Assembly (NCBI GenBank): GCA_900544675.1
Contig: UQVZ01000023.1
Location: 1 to 54,184 of the forward strand
DNA from: an uncultured Bacteroides sp.
GTDB taxonomy: Bacteria; Bacteroidota; Bacteroidia; Bacteroidales; Bacteroidaceae
Direction of reading: 5' to 3'
Length of the DNA stretch: 54,184 nucleotides
Positions 8,573 to 17,275 of this stretch are shown piece by piece (the first letter of the stretch is position 1; every line of letters begins with the position of its first letter). Made by a program: the position numbers and the translations under genes. The notes below the pieces were generated by a model that was not told where the DNA came from, made no database searches, and saw only the letters and a list, made by a program, of their open reading frames with translations.

Positions 8573-10960
8573 TTAATGGTGTTTCACGCGGTCGTGCTCT
8601 TCGGCACGTTTGGCAGAGTTCCAACTGTTCAGGTCTCCGGTAAGATAGCCGGTGATGCGGCGCATACGGAGAATATTCTCACTGTTGCAGATAGGACATT
8701 TGTCGTAAATTACGCCTCGATAGCCGCAATGGTGGCAGGTGTCTACCGGATGGTTTATCGAACCGTAGCCGATGCCTTCATCGTGCATCACTTTCACTAT
8801 CTTGGCGATGGCACGTACATTCTTTTGCGCCTCGCCGTCCAGTTCTACATACGTGATGTGTCCGCCCCGTGTCAAGGCATGGAAAGGAGCTTCGCATTTG
8901 ATTTTCTCGACGATGCTGATAGGTTCCTTTACATCTACGTGGAATGAGTTGACATAATAGTCGCGGTCGGTTACACCCGGGATAACGCCGTATTTCTTGC
9001 GGTCGATGCGGGTGAATCGTCCTGACAGACCTTCGGCAGGAGTAGCCAGTATCGAATAGTTTAAGCCGTATTTCTGCTTGAAGCTGTCTGCCACACGGTT
9101 CATTTCCTCTACCGCTTCGTAGAGTGTTTCCCAAGCTTTGCGGTTATGGCCATGTCCTTCTCCGTAAAGTGCGACCATGGCATTGTGCCCTCCGATAAAT
9201 CCGATACCTAAAGTACCTTGTTTCAATACATCGCCCACTTCTTCGTTCGGATTCAGCTTGCCTCCGCCTTTCCATACATCATTACTCATCATGAACGGGA
9301 ATTGGCGGGCAAGTGCAGTGCGCTGGTATTGGTAACGCACGTAGAGTTGTTCGCCGATGAATTCCGCCATGCGGTGTACCGATTGGATAAACAATTCTTT
9401 GGCACGTTGTTCGATGACTTCCCGGTTTGCATTTCCTAATGAACTGTCCGCTTCTTTCCGCGCTTCGATGGCGAGGCGGGGCAAGTTCATGGTCGTGAAT
9501 GACAGATTGCCGCGTCCCAAGCTGGTTTTTTCTCCGTTCAGGTTTTCGAATACACGGGTGCGGCATCCCATGGTTGCCAGTTCATACCGGTAACGTTTCG
9601 GGTCGTTCGGGTCCCACTTTTCATGTTTGTTGAAAGGAGTATCCAGGAACATGAAGTTCGGGAACAGGGCTTTTGCCGTGGTGCGGCAGGCTTTCAGAAA
9701 CAAATCGAAGTTGGGCGCTTCGAAAGTCATATCCCCGTTCAGGGCTGCTTCGAAGTCGGTCATTGCTTTTTGGTAGTCGGCTTCCGAATAGGATACGCCG
9801 TCTTTCACCTTGAATATTTGGATGGGGAAGACAGGCACTTCACCGCGTGTGCCCAGTCCTTCGATGGTGGCTTGAAGCAGTTCTTCGATGACCATCCGTC
9901 CTTCGGCAGAAGTATCCGTTCCATAATTGATGGAGCTGAATACGACCTGGTTTCCTCCGCGCGAATGCATGGTGTTCAGGTTATGGATAAATCCTTCCAT
10001 CGCTTGGTGTGTATCTTTGCGCACCTGTTTGCGGGCATTCTGAAGGATGTGTTCCAGTTCGTCTGTGGTCAGCACAATGCCGATGGCAGGCAGGGCAGCC
10101 AGCAGCTGGTGGCAGTCGTCTTTGGAGGGTTTGATGGAAGTCAGGTGTTTGTGCACCAGTTCCGACAATCCTTTCCCGTCCGCTTCCATGCCTTTCATTT
10201 CCGCATAGAAGGAGAGGGTGGAGAGGATGGCTTTCTGGAAACTTTTCAACACTCCTTTTGCCATGAAGAAGTCGAAGGCAGGGATAGCCTGACCGCCGTG
10301 CTGTTCGTTCTGGTTCGTCTGGAAGATAATGGTCGCCAGGGTGGCATAGCTTTGGATGGATTGAGGGGTGCGTATGCTTCCGTTTTTCGTGTGGAAACCG
10401 CGTTCGAACAAGTCTTCCAAGTCGTATTGAATGCATGTCGTGGTTTTGGTCGGGTAATAATCCAGGTCGTGGATGTGGATATCCCCCATGCGGTGTGCCT
10501 CTGCGTAGGGTTTGGGCAGCAGATATTTGTACGTATAGTCTTTGGTGACTTCCGAGGCGAAAGTCATCATCTGTCCGGCAGGCGTATGGCTCGACATGTT
10601 GGCGTTGCTCAGGTTGACGTCGTTCTTGTCGATTGCCACGATGCCGTCCATGATGTGTTTCATTTGCGTTTTCCGCTCGCGTTCGGTGTTTCGCCACTGG
10701 CGGTAGATGATGTATTTCTTTGCCACCTCGGGCTGTACCTTCATCAGTTCGGTCTCCACGAGGTCCTGTATTTCCTCCACACCCAGTGTCGGATGGGCGA
10801 AGTGAGCAATGACCCGTCGGGTGATATCCTCTATCAGGGCTTCCTGACGTTCCAAGCCGGTTGCCTGAAAAGCTTTCCCGATGGCATTCGAGATTTTAGA
10901 CGCTGAAAAGTTTTCCCGTTTCCCGTCTCGTTTGATAATGCAAATGTCTGCTACGTTCAT
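8573..10960 (-). CDS. nrdD: Anaerobic ribonucleoside-triphosphate reductase (class III)
   Basis: This cytoplasmic class III reductase converts NTPs to dNTPs with a glycyl radical. The N-terminus is an ATP-cone domain (about residues 5-95, beginning IIKRDGKRENFSASKI) for allosteric control. The C-terminus has four zinc cysteines in two CxxC pairs (CHHC and CPIC, about 740-755). The glycyl-radical loop follows, with ITGYL and the likely radical Gly771 about 25 residues from the end. The length of 795 aa is normal. A Bacteroidetes promoter sits just upstream, and nrdG follows directly. No sign of damage is seen. Confidence 0.96.
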   Translation of the reverse strand: MNVADICIIKRDGKRENFSASKISNAIGKAFQATGLERQEALIEDITRRVIAHFAHPTLGVEEIQDLVETELMKVQPEVAKKYIIYRQWRNTERERKTQMKHIMDGIVAIDKNDVNLSNANMSSHTPAGQMMTFASEVTKDYTYKYLLPKPYAEAHRMGDIHIHDLDYYPTKTTTCIQYDLEDLFERGFHTKNGSIRTPQSIQSYATLATIIFQTNQNEQHGGQAIPAFDFFMAKGVLKSFQKAILSTLSFYAEMKGMEADGKGLSELVHKHLTSIKPSKDDCHQLLAALPAIGIVLTTDELEHILQNARKQVRKDTHQAMEGFIHNLNTMHSRGGNQVVFSSINYGTDTSAEGRMVIEELLQATIEGLGTRGEVPVFPIQIFKVKDGVSYSEADYQKAMTDFEAALNGDMTFEAPNFDLFLKACRTTAKALFPNFMFLDTPFNKHEKWDPNDPKRYRYELATMGCRTRVFENLNGEKTSLGRGNLSFTTMNLPRLAIEARKEADSSLGNANREVIEQRAKELFIQSVHRMAEFIGEQLYVRYQYQRTALARQFPFMMSNDVWKGGGKLNPNEEVGDVLKQGTLGIGFIGGHNAMVALYGEGHGHNRKAWETLYEAVEEMNRVADSFKQKYGLNYSILATPAEGLSGRFTRIDRKKYGVIPGVTDRDYYVNSFHVDVKEPISIVEKIKCEAPFHALTRGGHITYVELDGEAQKNVRAIAKIVKVMHDEGIGYGSINHPVDTCHHCGYRGVIYDKCPICNSENILRMRRITGYLTGDLNSWNSAKRAEEHDRVKHH

Positions 10961-10996
10961 GTTTTTTTGCTTTTAAGGGGGTTGAACAAACATTTG

Positions 10997-11026
10997 CAAA
11001 GGTAGTAATTTGTTTCATTATTCAAA
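10997..11026 (-). promoter_or_regulatory. Promoter of nrdDG
   Basis: Minus strand: TTTG at 11026-11023, an 18-nt spacer, then TACCTTTG at 11004-10997. This fits the Bacteroidetes -33/-7 pattern (TTTG, TAnnTTTG). The nrdD ATG follows about 37 nt downstream. Confidence 0.7.
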
Positions 11027-11071
11027 ATCGAAGTTTTGCATAGTTGTCTAAATTGAACAACTTTAAAAAGT

Positions 11072-11107
11072 AAAATCACCGTTACAACGTATTGTAACGG
11101 TGATTTT
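11072..11107 (-). terminator. Perfect 16-bp hairpin terminator after the CCA-adding enzyme gene
   Basis: Arms AAAATCACCGTTACAA (11072-11087) and its exact complement (11092-11107) enclose a 4-nt loop. Read on the minus strand it is followed by a short T run, about 80 nt past the stop codon of the nucleotidyltransferase gene. A second small inverted repeat, AGTTGT/ACAACT, lies at 11042-11062. Confidence 0.85.
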
Positions 11108-11188
11108 TGGTAAACTTAATTTATAATAGATGTTCACTGTTTGATAATTCGAATATTCCAATACAAATAAGAAATGTATTTCTATAGT

Positions 11189-12631
11189 CTAATTCTTTAC
11201 GGTTTCTTTCCCCGGCAGGTTGACCGGTTCCAGTCCCATCTGATTGGCTTTTTCCAGCATAAATCGGAAGGCGGCGTCGTGCTCGTTGGGAATGACACCG
11301 TCGAGGATGGCATCCTTGATGGCGCTCTTCAGGTCACCGATTTCGCGGCAAGGGTGCAGGTTGAACACGTGCATGATTTCCTCTCCGTCTACCGGAGGCT
11401 GGAAATTGCGGATGCGGTCTTTTTCCTCCAGGTCTTTCAGCTTTTGGCGTACCAGCTTGAAGTTGTCGAGGAAACGTTGCTTGCGGGCTTCGTTCTTCGA
11501 AGTGATGTCTGCCTCGCACAGTGCCATCAGGTCGTCGATGTCGTTGCCGGCTTCGAACAACAGGCGGCGGACAGCCGAGTCGGTCACTACGTCATCGGCG
11601 ATGACAATAGGGCGCATGTGCAGTCCTACCAGCTTCTGTACGTACTTCATCTTCTCGTTCATCGGCAATTTCAGGCGGCGGAAGATTTCGGGCACCATCT
11701 TTTCTCCTACATAATTATGGTTATGAAACGTCCAGCCGAGGCGGGGGTCCCAGCGTTTGGTGCGCGGTTTGCCTATGTCGTGCAGCAGGGTCGCCCAGCG
11801 TAGCCAGAGGTTGTCCGATACCTTGGCGATGTTGTCCACTACTTCCAAGGTGTGGTAGAAGTTGTCCTTGTGTCCGCGTCCGTTGCGCACCTCTACGCCT
11901 TGCAGGGCGGTCAGTTCGGGGAATATCAGTTCCAGCAGACCGCAGCGGTCCAGGTCGACAAAGCCTTTCGACGGAATCGGGGAGAGCAGGATTTTGTTCA
12001 GTTCGTCCTTGATGCGCTCGTAGGAGATGATTTTGATGCGCTCGCGGTTGCGCTCCAACGCACTGAATGTCTCTTCATCGATATAGAAGTTCAGTTGGGT
12101 GGCGAAACGGATGCAGCGCATCATGCGCAAGGGGTCATCGCTGAAGGTGATGTCGGGGTCAAGCGGCGTGCGGATAACGCGTTCTTTCAGGTCTTCCAGT
12201 CCGTTGAACGGGTCGACCAGTTCGCCATACCGTGCCTGGTTCAGGCAGACCGCCATGGCATTGATGGTGAAGTCGCGGCGGTTCTGGTCGTCCTCCAGCG
12301 TGCCGTCTTCCACTACGGGCTTGCGGCTGTCGTGGCTGTACGATTCTTTTCTTGCTCCTACAAATTCCACTTCGGTGTCGAAGTATTTTACTTGTGCGGT
12401 GCCGAAATTGCGGAACACTGATACATGAGCCTTGCGTCCCAGTTTCTTGCCTAAAGCTTCTGCGGCATCGATACCGCTTCCCACTACCACCACATCGATG
12501 TCTTTCGAAGGACGGTGAAGGAAAATATCGCGCACATAGCCCCCTACGGCATAGCATTCCAGACCCAGCTCATCGGCAGTTTCAGAAATCAATTTGAATA
12601 TATTGTCGGTAAAATGTTCCTTTAGATTCAT
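11189..12631 (-). CDS. cca: CCA tRNA nucleotidyltransferase family protein with HD domain
   Basis: This is a class II nucleotidyltransferase that most likely adds or repairs the 3' CCA of tRNAs. The N-terminal catalytic head has GGYVRD at residues 30-35 and the metal-binding DxD at D44/D46. The RNA- and nucleotide-binding neck helices follow (RRDFTINAM, DDPLRMMR). An HD phosphohydrolase domain follows, with LLHDIGKPRTK around residue 284. This 480-aa layout is common in Bacteroidetes for the enzyme annotated as CCA-adding or poly(A) polymerase family. Poly(A) polymerase activity cannot be excluded from sequence alone. It is a single-gene unit with a strong terminator downstream. Confidence 0.88.
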   Translation of the reverse strand: MNLKEHFTDNIFKLISETADELGLECYAVGGYVRDIFLHRPSKDIDVVVVGSGIDAAEALGKKLGRKAHVSVFRNFGTAQVKYFDTEVEFVGARKESYSHDSRKPVVEDGTLEDDQNRRDFTINAMAVCLNQARYGELVDPFNGLEDLKERVIRTPLDPDITFSDDPLRMMRCIRFATQLNFYIDEETFSALERNRERIKIISYERIKDELNKILLSPIPSKGFVDLDRCGLLELIFPELTALQGVEVRNGRGHKDNFYHTLEVVDNIAKVSDNLWLRWATLLHDIGKPRTKRWDPRLGWTFHNHNYVGEKMVPEIFRRLKLPMNEKMKYVQKLVGLHMRPIVIADDVVTDSAVRRLLFEAGNDIDDLMALCEADITSKNEARKQRFLDNFKLVRQKLKDLEEKDRIRNFQPPVDGEEIMHVFNLHPCREIGDLKSAIKDAILDGVIPNEHDAAFRFMLEKANQMGLEPVNLPGKETVKN

Positions 12632-12881
12632 TCCTTATTGGTTTTCGTTTCGTCTTTTTTGTGTTCAAAACTTGTAAATAGCGTGCAAAATTACAAAAAA
12701 TAGGGGAGCTTTACGGGATATAAACCGATTAAATTGTATTTTTGTTTGGTGAAAGCCGCAGGTTGATAACGGAGAACCACGCAAAAGGTCGGTGAAATGC
12801 AACCGATTACGTTGAAAATCAACCGGATAATCTTTCTTGCGCTTTCGTGCCTGATTTTGTTTTTGTAAAAAATTGCTTTGT

Positions 12882-13727
12882 ATGAAAAAGATAATGGTAG
12901 CAGCCGTATGCTTATTGGCATTCCTTTCGGGATGTAATAGCGATTCGAAGCAAGCGGGAGCTTTGTTCCAGCGGGCGGAAATGTCCTTTGCTTCGGGAAA
13001 TTATAGTTTGGCAAAGTTGCAGATAGACAGCATCCGCAACCTTTATCCCAAGGCGGTGGAGGTGAGGAAAGCGGGAATCCGCCTGATGCAGGAGGTCGAC
13101 TTGCACGAACAGCGCAAGACCTTGGCTTATCTGGATAGCATGATGCAGGTGAAGCAAGCCGCGCTCGACTCGATAAAAGACCGTTTTGTGTTCGAGAAAG
13201 ACACCGCCTATCAGGAGACGGGCAATTATTTCTATCCCACCCAGGTAGTGGAGAAGAATATCGGACGTTCTTTCTTGCGGGCGCAAGTGAACGAGCAAGG
13301 CGAGATGCTGCTTACTTCGATTTATTGTGCCGGCGGGAATATCCATCATACAGCGGTGAAAGTCAGTGTCGCGGGCGACTTGTTTGCCCAGACCAACCCT
13401 TCGCCCGACAGCTATGAGACGACTGACCTGGGACGTCCTATCGAAAAAGCCGATTATCGGGTAGGGAAGGACGACGGTGGTGTAGCCGCTTTCATCGTGG
13501 CGAATCAGGACAAACGCCGTTTCTCATTGGAGTTCATCGGCGACCGCCAGTATAAGACCACCATGCGTGCCGATGATGTCAAGGCGGTGGTAGCTGTCAG
13601 CGATTTGGCGCGTATCCTTTCGGCGATGGAACAAATCCGTAAAGAACAGAACGAAGCAAACCTGAAGCTGAAGTTCGTTACCCGTAAGATGGAAGAAGCG
13701 GAGAAGGCTGACAAGGAGGCATCCTGA
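12882..13727 (+). CDS. Lipoprotein of unknown function
   Basis: I do not recognise a named family. The ATG at 12882 begins MKKIMVAA and gives a clear lipobox (LSG-C) near residue 18, so the protein is membrane anchored. Residues about 25-65 look like a TPR-style helical pair (ALFQRAEMSFASGNYSLAKLQ). The middle is beta-rich with a YFYPTQ segment, and the C-terminus (about 240-281) is a charged helix that may form a coiled coil. It stands alone between the divergent cca gene and a terminator. The helical repeat at the start suggests a protein-protein contact role, but this is inference only. Confidence 0.75.
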   Translation: MKKIMVAAVCLLAFLSGCNSDSKQAGALFQRAEMSFASGNYSLAKLQIDSIRNLYPKAVEVRKAGIRLMQEVDLHEQRKTLAYLDSMMQVKQAALDSIKDRFVFEKDTAYQETGNYFYPTQVVEKNIGRSFLRAQVNEQGEMLLTSIYCAGGNIHHTAVKVSVAGDLFAQTNPSPDSYETTDLGRPIEKADYRVGKDDGGVAAFIVANQDKRRFSLEFIGDRQYKTTMRADDVKAVVAVSDLARILSAMEQIRKEQNEANLKLKFVTRKMEEAEKADKEAS

Positions 13728-13754
13728 GCTTTGGGGCAGGATGTTTCGGAGGAT

Positions 13755-13797
13755 AAACGGCTGGAGAAGGAAGACAAGATTCCGTCTCCAGCCGTTT
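13755..13797 (+). terminator. Terminator after the lipoprotein gene
   Basis: A 13-bp perfect stem, AAACGGCTGGAGA (13755-13767) with its complement (13785-13797), has an inner GGAA/TTCC pairing and is followed by GTTTTTC. It may also serve the convergent hepT gene on the other strand. Confidence 0.85.
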
Positions 13798-13802
13798 GTT
13801 TT

Positions 13803-14219
13803 TCATTGCGAGGATACGTTTAACACGTCATCCCTCAGTCCGGCTGAAATATCAGCCAAGACTGTATGAAGGCTTGTTGATAAAGGTGTGAGTTCTTCAC
13901 ATACAATATCGAAAATCAAATCCGGGTCAATAGATAAATATTCATGTGAAATAATATTACGCATGCCTATGATTTGTTTCCAGGGAGTCTGTGGATAAAG
14001 GGCAAATAGTTTTCCTTCTGTTTTATTGTCCACTTGCCGAATGGCTTCTCCTATACTTTGTAGGCACATACATGTGGAATTGAACAAGACCATTCCATTT
14101 AACGACGTGAGAAAGTCTTGTACGTTACTGATTGTATGGGTCGTCTGAATAATAAAAATGGTTTGTTGTTCAGCAAATTGCAGTAAGTCTATCAGCTTGT
14201 CTTTAGACGTAAATCGCAT
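13803..14219 (-). CDS. hepT: HEPN-domain toxin of type VII toxin-antitoxin system (HepT)
   Basis: This 138-aa DUF86/HEPN protein is a predicted RNase toxin. The catalytic motif is intact: R87-x4-H92-x-Y94. In the studied HepT/MntA systems the tyrosine of this motif is where the antitoxin attaches AMP to silence the toxin. The gene overlaps the end of the upstream MntA gene by 17 nt, the usual order and coupling. Codon use is A+T rich compared with the neighbouring housekeeping genes, which suits a horizontally moved module. The active site looks functional. Confidence 0.85.
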   Translation of the reverse strand: MRFTSKDKLIDLLQFAEQQTIFIIQTTHTISNVQDFLTSLNGMVLFNSTCMCLQSIGEAIRQVDNKTEGKLFALYPQTPWKQIIGMRNIISHEYLSIDPDLIFDIVCEELTPLSTSLHTVLADISAGLRDDVLNVSSQ

Positions 14220-14523
14220 CGTGCTCTAAATTTTGTCGGAATAACTGGCGCATGTGTTCATGCAAGGTAATCAAGTCTACTTTTACATTGAAACGTCGTT
14301 CCAATTCTTCTTTGATTGCCATATAAATGCGGAAGGAAGTTTTACGTAATTTGATGCAAACATCAATGTCGCTATCCGGTTGTTGCTCACCACGAGCTGT
14401 AGAACCGACTAATGCAAGCATTTCGATTCCGTATTTATCTCCTTCTGATTGTTTGAACTCACGGAGTATTTTTATCACTTCATCTGTTTTTTTGGAAACA
14501 GTTGTATAAACAGGTGTTGTCAT
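14203..14523 (-). CDS. mntA: MNT-type nucleotidyltransferase antitoxin (MntA)
   Basis: This minimal nucleotidyltransferase of about 106 aa is predicted to AMPylate and neutralise HepT. The motif GSTARG (residues 40-45) and the metal-binding aspartates D52 and D54 of SDID are present, so it should be active. I place the start at 14523 and not at the longer 14559: a GGAGGGC ribosome-binding site sits just before 14523, and a TATCTTTG promoter box at 14564-14557 would overlap the longer start. The gene is first in the pair and overlaps hepT. Confidence 0.85.
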   Translation of the reverse strand: MTTPVYTTVSKKTDEVIKILREFKQSEGDKYGIEMLALVGSTARGEQQPDSDIDVCIKLRKTSFRIYMAIKEELERRFNVKVDLITLHEHMRQLFRQNLEHDAIYV

Positions 14524-14556
14524 AATGCCCTCCTTGTTTAGGAAAATTCTTTTTAA

Positions 14557-14564
14557 CAAAGATA
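14557..14564 (-). promoter_or_regulatory. -7 promoter box of mntA-hepT
   Basis: Minus strand TATCTTTG at 14564-14557 matches TAnnTTTG. No good TTTG is seen at the -33 position. The MntA start codon used here lies about 34 nt downstream. Confidence 0.5.
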
Positions 14565-14636
14565 CGAATAATCATTGAGAATAGAATATAAATATTGCAT
14601 TTTTCTTTTGTCTTTCCGTTATGTGCTTGTCCGGCA

Positions 14637-15449
14637 TTACTTGTTTGTCCGCTTTACGATGAAGATGCTGGCTTCGTAGAGGAGGAACATCGGCGCGGCT
14701 ACCAGTATCAGGGTGATGGCGTCGGACGTGGGGGTGATGATGGCTGATATGACCAGGGCAATGACAATGGCATGTTTGCGGTAGGTGCGCATAAAGGCAG
14801 AGGTGAGAAAGCCCAGTTTGGCAAAGAGCCATGCCAGGATGGGTATCTCGAACGTAATGCCCAACATCAGACTCAGCATGGTGAGCGTGTCGATGTAGGA
14901 ACTGAGCAGGATGGCATTCTCTACTTCGGCGCTTACCTGATAGAGGGCAAGGAAGCGGAAGGTGAAGGGGAAGACGAGGAAATAGCTGAACAATACACCC
15001 AACAGGAAGAGGAGGTAGCCCCAGAAGACAACACGCAGGGAATAACGCCGTTCGTTGGCATAAAGGGCAGGTGAGACAAAGCGGAACAATTGATAGAGGA
15101 TATAAGGCGAAGCCAGTACGATGCCCGCATAAAGCGATACGCTCATGTGGGTGAGGAACTGGCCCGAAAGCTTGGTGTTGATAAGCTGTACGTGGAAATC
15201 AGGAAGGGACAGTCCCGGAATGTGTAAGGCGTTTCCGATGCGGTCGAACCATTGATAGACGATGAAATCGTTTTCTTTGGGTGCCAGGATGATACCGAAC
15301 AGTTCGTCCTTGAACAGGAAAGCGGCAATCATAAGCACGATTACCACGCCGATGATACGGAACAACACTTTCCGCAATTCATCCACGTGGTCCCAAAAGG
15401 TCATATTCGATGCATCGGATTCCACGGTGTCCGTCTCCTCCTTCGTCAT
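14637..15449 (-). CDS. tatC: Sec-independent protein translocase TatC
   Basis: TatC is the six-helix inner-membrane receptor that binds twin-arginine signal peptides. The N-terminal cytoplasmic helix holds the conserved region (TFWDHVDELRKVLF, about residues 16-29). Six hydrophobic segments follow, with the typical LLGVLFSYFLVFP and FGITFEIPI-like stretch. The protein is 270 aa, the normal length. Its ATG overlaps the end of tatA by 4 nt (ATGA), so the pair is translationally coupled. No tatB is seen; Bacteroidetes often use a TatA-TatC system. Confidence 0.95.
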   Translation of the reverse strand: MTKEETDTVESDASNMTFWDHVDELRKVLFRIIGVVIVLMIAAFLFKDELFGIILAPKENDFIVYQWFDRIGNALHIPGLSLPDFHVQLINTKLSGQFLTHMSVSLYAGIVLASPYILYQLFRFVSPALYANERRYSLRVVFWGYLLFLLGVLFSYFLVFPFTFRFLALYQVSAEVENAILLSSYIDTLTMLSLMLGITFEIPILAWLFAKLGFLTSAFMRTYRKHAIVIALVISAIITPTSDAITLILVAAPMFLLYEASIFIVKRTNK

Positions 15450-15670
15450 TTGTCTTTATCCGTCTTCGGTTGGTTGCTTTCGTCTTTCTTGGGGTCGGCT
15501 TTCAGGTCTTCTTCCAGTCCGTTTACGCCGTCTTTGAAGTTTTTCACTCCCTTGCCCAATCCCTTCATCAGTTCGGGAATCTTTTTCCCGCCGAAGAGCA
15601 GCAAGATAATCAGCACGATGACAATCAGTTCCTGCATGCCAAGGCCAAAAAATAAAAGTGTAGTAGTCAT
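15446..15670 (-). CDS. tatA: Sec-independent protein translocase TatA
   Basis: This 74-aa protein forms the Tat translocation pore. One N-terminal membrane helix (about residues 12-25) is followed by the TatA signature FGGKKIPELMKGLGKG and an amphipathic helix, then a charged tail rich in Lys and Asp. The start at 15670 (MTTTLLFFG) is preferred over an upstream in-frame ATG, because GGAGACTCC precedes it and the promoter box lies within the longer version. It overlaps tatC by 4 nt. Confidence 0.93.
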   Translation of the reverse strand: MTTTLLFFGLGMQELIVIVLIILLLFGGKKIPELMKGLGKGVKNFKDGVNGLEEDLKADPKKDESNQPKTDKDK

Positions 15671-15700
15671 ATTGATGGAGTCTCCGTTTTTGTTTTTGGG

Positions 15701-15729
15701 CAAAAGTATGGAATTTATTTGAACACCAA
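15701..15729 (-). promoter_or_regulatory. Promoter of tatAC
   Basis: Minus strand TTG at 15729-15727, an 18-nt spacer, then TACTTTTG at 15708-15701. This matches the Bacteroidetes -33/-7 pattern and lies about 30 nt before the tatA start. Confidence 0.6.
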
Positions 15730-15794
15730 GGCACAAAAGGCGCGTTTTTTTATCCGGTTTTGGATAAATTATATTCTTCGTGCCTTTTGTGCCT
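15729..15794 (-). terminator. Long inverted repeat between sod and tatA
   Basis: Arms AGGCACAAAAGGC (15729-15741) and its exact complement (15782-15794) enclose a 40-nt loop. It lies just past the sod stop codon and probably ends sod transcription. The left arm touches the tatA -33 element. Confidence 0.65.
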
Positions 15795-15811
15795 GGATGA
15801 TACCGTTTCCT

Positions 15812-16387
15812 TTACGCCATGCGTAAGGTCACTTTCTCCCAATCTACCAGGTTCCAGAAAGCTTCGATATAAGCTGCCCGGCGGTTGCGGTAATCAATGT
15901 AATAGGCGTGTTCCCATACGTCGATGACCAGCATAGGCTTCAATCCTTGTGTCAAAGGGTTGCCGGCATTGGAGGTAGTGACAATGGAAAGTTTGCCTTG
16001 CGGGTCTGCCACAAGCCATGTCCAGCCGGAACCGAACAGGGTAGTGGCTTTTTGGGTAAATTCTTGACGGAAAGCTTCAGGCGACCCGAAGTCTTCGGTC
16101 AGTTTTTCTACAAGCTTGTCGGGCATGGCTGCCTGGTTGGGCGTAAGCGTTTCGAAGAAGAAGGTATGGTTCCATGTCTGTGCGGCATTGTTGAAGATAC
16201 CTCCGTCGGCTTTGCCGATGATTTCTTCCAGCGGCAGGTTTTCGAAAGGCGTTCCGCTTATCAGTTTGTTCAGGTTGTCCACATAGGTTTGCAAGTGTTT
16301 GCCGTAGTGGTATTCCAGTGTTTCTTGGCTCATGTGCGGAGCCAGCGCTTCCATAGCGTAAGGAAGCTGGGGCATTGCATGTTTCAT
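15812..16387 (-). CDS. sodB: Superoxide dismutase, Fe/Mn type
   Basis: This enzyme converts superoxide to oxygen and hydrogen peroxide in the cytoplasm. The fold signatures are present: YHYGKHLQTYV near residues 27-37, WNHTFFF near 74-80, the FGSGWTWL segment, and the metal ligand signature DVWEHAYY near 155-162. At 191 aa it is a standard Fe-SOD; Bacteroides enzymes of this family can often use Fe or Mn. The gene is monocistronic, 81 nt downstream of ruvA on the same strand. Confidence 0.95.
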   Translation of the reverse strand: MKHAMPQLPYAMEALAPHMSQETLEYHYGKHLQTYVDNLNKLISGTPFENLPLEEIIGKADGGIFNNAAQTWNHTFFFETLTPNQAAMPDKLVEKLTEDFGSPEAFRQEFTQKATTLFGSGWTWLVADPQGKLSIVTTSNAGNPLTQGLKPMLVIDVWEHAYYIDYRNRRAAYIEAFWNLVDWEKVTLRMA

Positions 16388-16468
16388 AGTCTTTGCTTTT
16401 AAAGGGTTTATAGATAATCAACACTGAAAGATACGGAAAAGTTTTGAGAAACAGCGTGTTTTTTCAAA

Positions 16469-17065
16469 TTATAACATCTTCAATGCCAGTTTGATGACCC
16501 GTTCTACGGTTGCGTCTGGCTCGGCTTTCAGGATACTGGTGACGGCTTTTTGCGAAGGAGCCTGCGCAAAGCCCAGCATGACGAGGGCGGCTACGGCTTC
16601 TTCGTAGATTTCGGTGTTGAGGCTGGCGGTCATGGAAGGCAGGCTGCCCGTTTCCGTGATGCCTATGGCGGCAATCTTGTCTTTCAGGTCTACAATGATG
16701 CGCTGTGCCGTTTTCAGCCCGATGCCTTTTACGGTTTTCAGTAATTTATCGTTGCCGCTGCTGATGACGTTACACAATTCGTTGGGCGAAAGTGCGGAAA
16801 GAATCATCCGTGCGGTATTTCCTCCGATGCCCGACACGGTGATGAGCAAAAGGAAAAGCTCGCGTTCCTGCTTGGTGGCAAAACCGTAAAGCGTGTAAGC
16901 GTCTTCGCGGATGGCTTCGTAGATGAAGAGCTTGATTTCCTTTTTCCCCTGAATGGCTGAAAAGGTATTGAGCGATACGTTGATGCCGTATCCTACGCCG
17001 TTGCATTCTACTACCGCCATAGCCGGTGTGAGTTCTGTAAGTTCTCCTTTGATATATTCAATCAT
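16469..17065 (-). CDS. ruvA: Holliday junction branch migration protein RuvA
   Basis: RuvA binds four-way DNA junctions and loads the RuvB motor for branch migration in recombinational repair. The N-terminal OB fold begins MIEYIKGEL and includes a VGYGI-like turn. The helix-hairpin-helix region has VSGIGGNTARMIL and VKGIGLKTAQRII (about residues 72-125). The C-terminal domain III (AVAALVMLGF) contacts RuvB. The length of 198 aa is normal. ruvB is not in the window, which is common in this group. Confidence 0.96.
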   Translation of the reverse strand: MIEYIKGELTELTPAMAVVECNGVGYGINVSLNTFSAIQGKKEIKLFIYEAIREDAYTLYGFATKQERELFLLLITVSGIGGNTARMILSALSPNELCNVISSGNDKLLKTVKGIGLKTAQRIIVDLKDKIAAIGITETGSLPSMTASLNTEIYEEAVAALVMLGFAQAPSQKAVTSILKAEPDATVERVIKLALKML

Positions 17066-17163
17066 CTTTTCCCGATAAATTAAAGTTCAGGTGCAAAATT
17101 AGGCATAAGAAAGTTATAAATCATAAGTTTTGTGATAATAATTTCAAAATCGCCTTCTTCCGG

Positions 17164-17196
17164 TTTGCGGCGTATCGTTTCGTTTTTCTATCTTTG
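17164..17196 (+). promoter_or_regulatory. Promoter of ddh
   Basis: TTTG at 17164-17167, a 21-nt spacer, then TATCTTTG at 17189-17196. This is a near-ideal Bacteroidetes promoter, about 80 nt before the ddh start codon. Confidence 0.75.
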
Positions 17197-17275
17197 TGGC
17201 ATGGAAATGAGGTGAGGCGCGATGCCGCCCTTTTATAATTAAAGATTATTATTCATCTAAAAACCATCAAACATA

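Noticed and set aside
9623..10906. A 427-codon open frame on the plus strand opposite nrdD
   Set aside because: It is a mirror of the strongly conserved nrdD coding frame; its translation is low-complexity and shows no domain.
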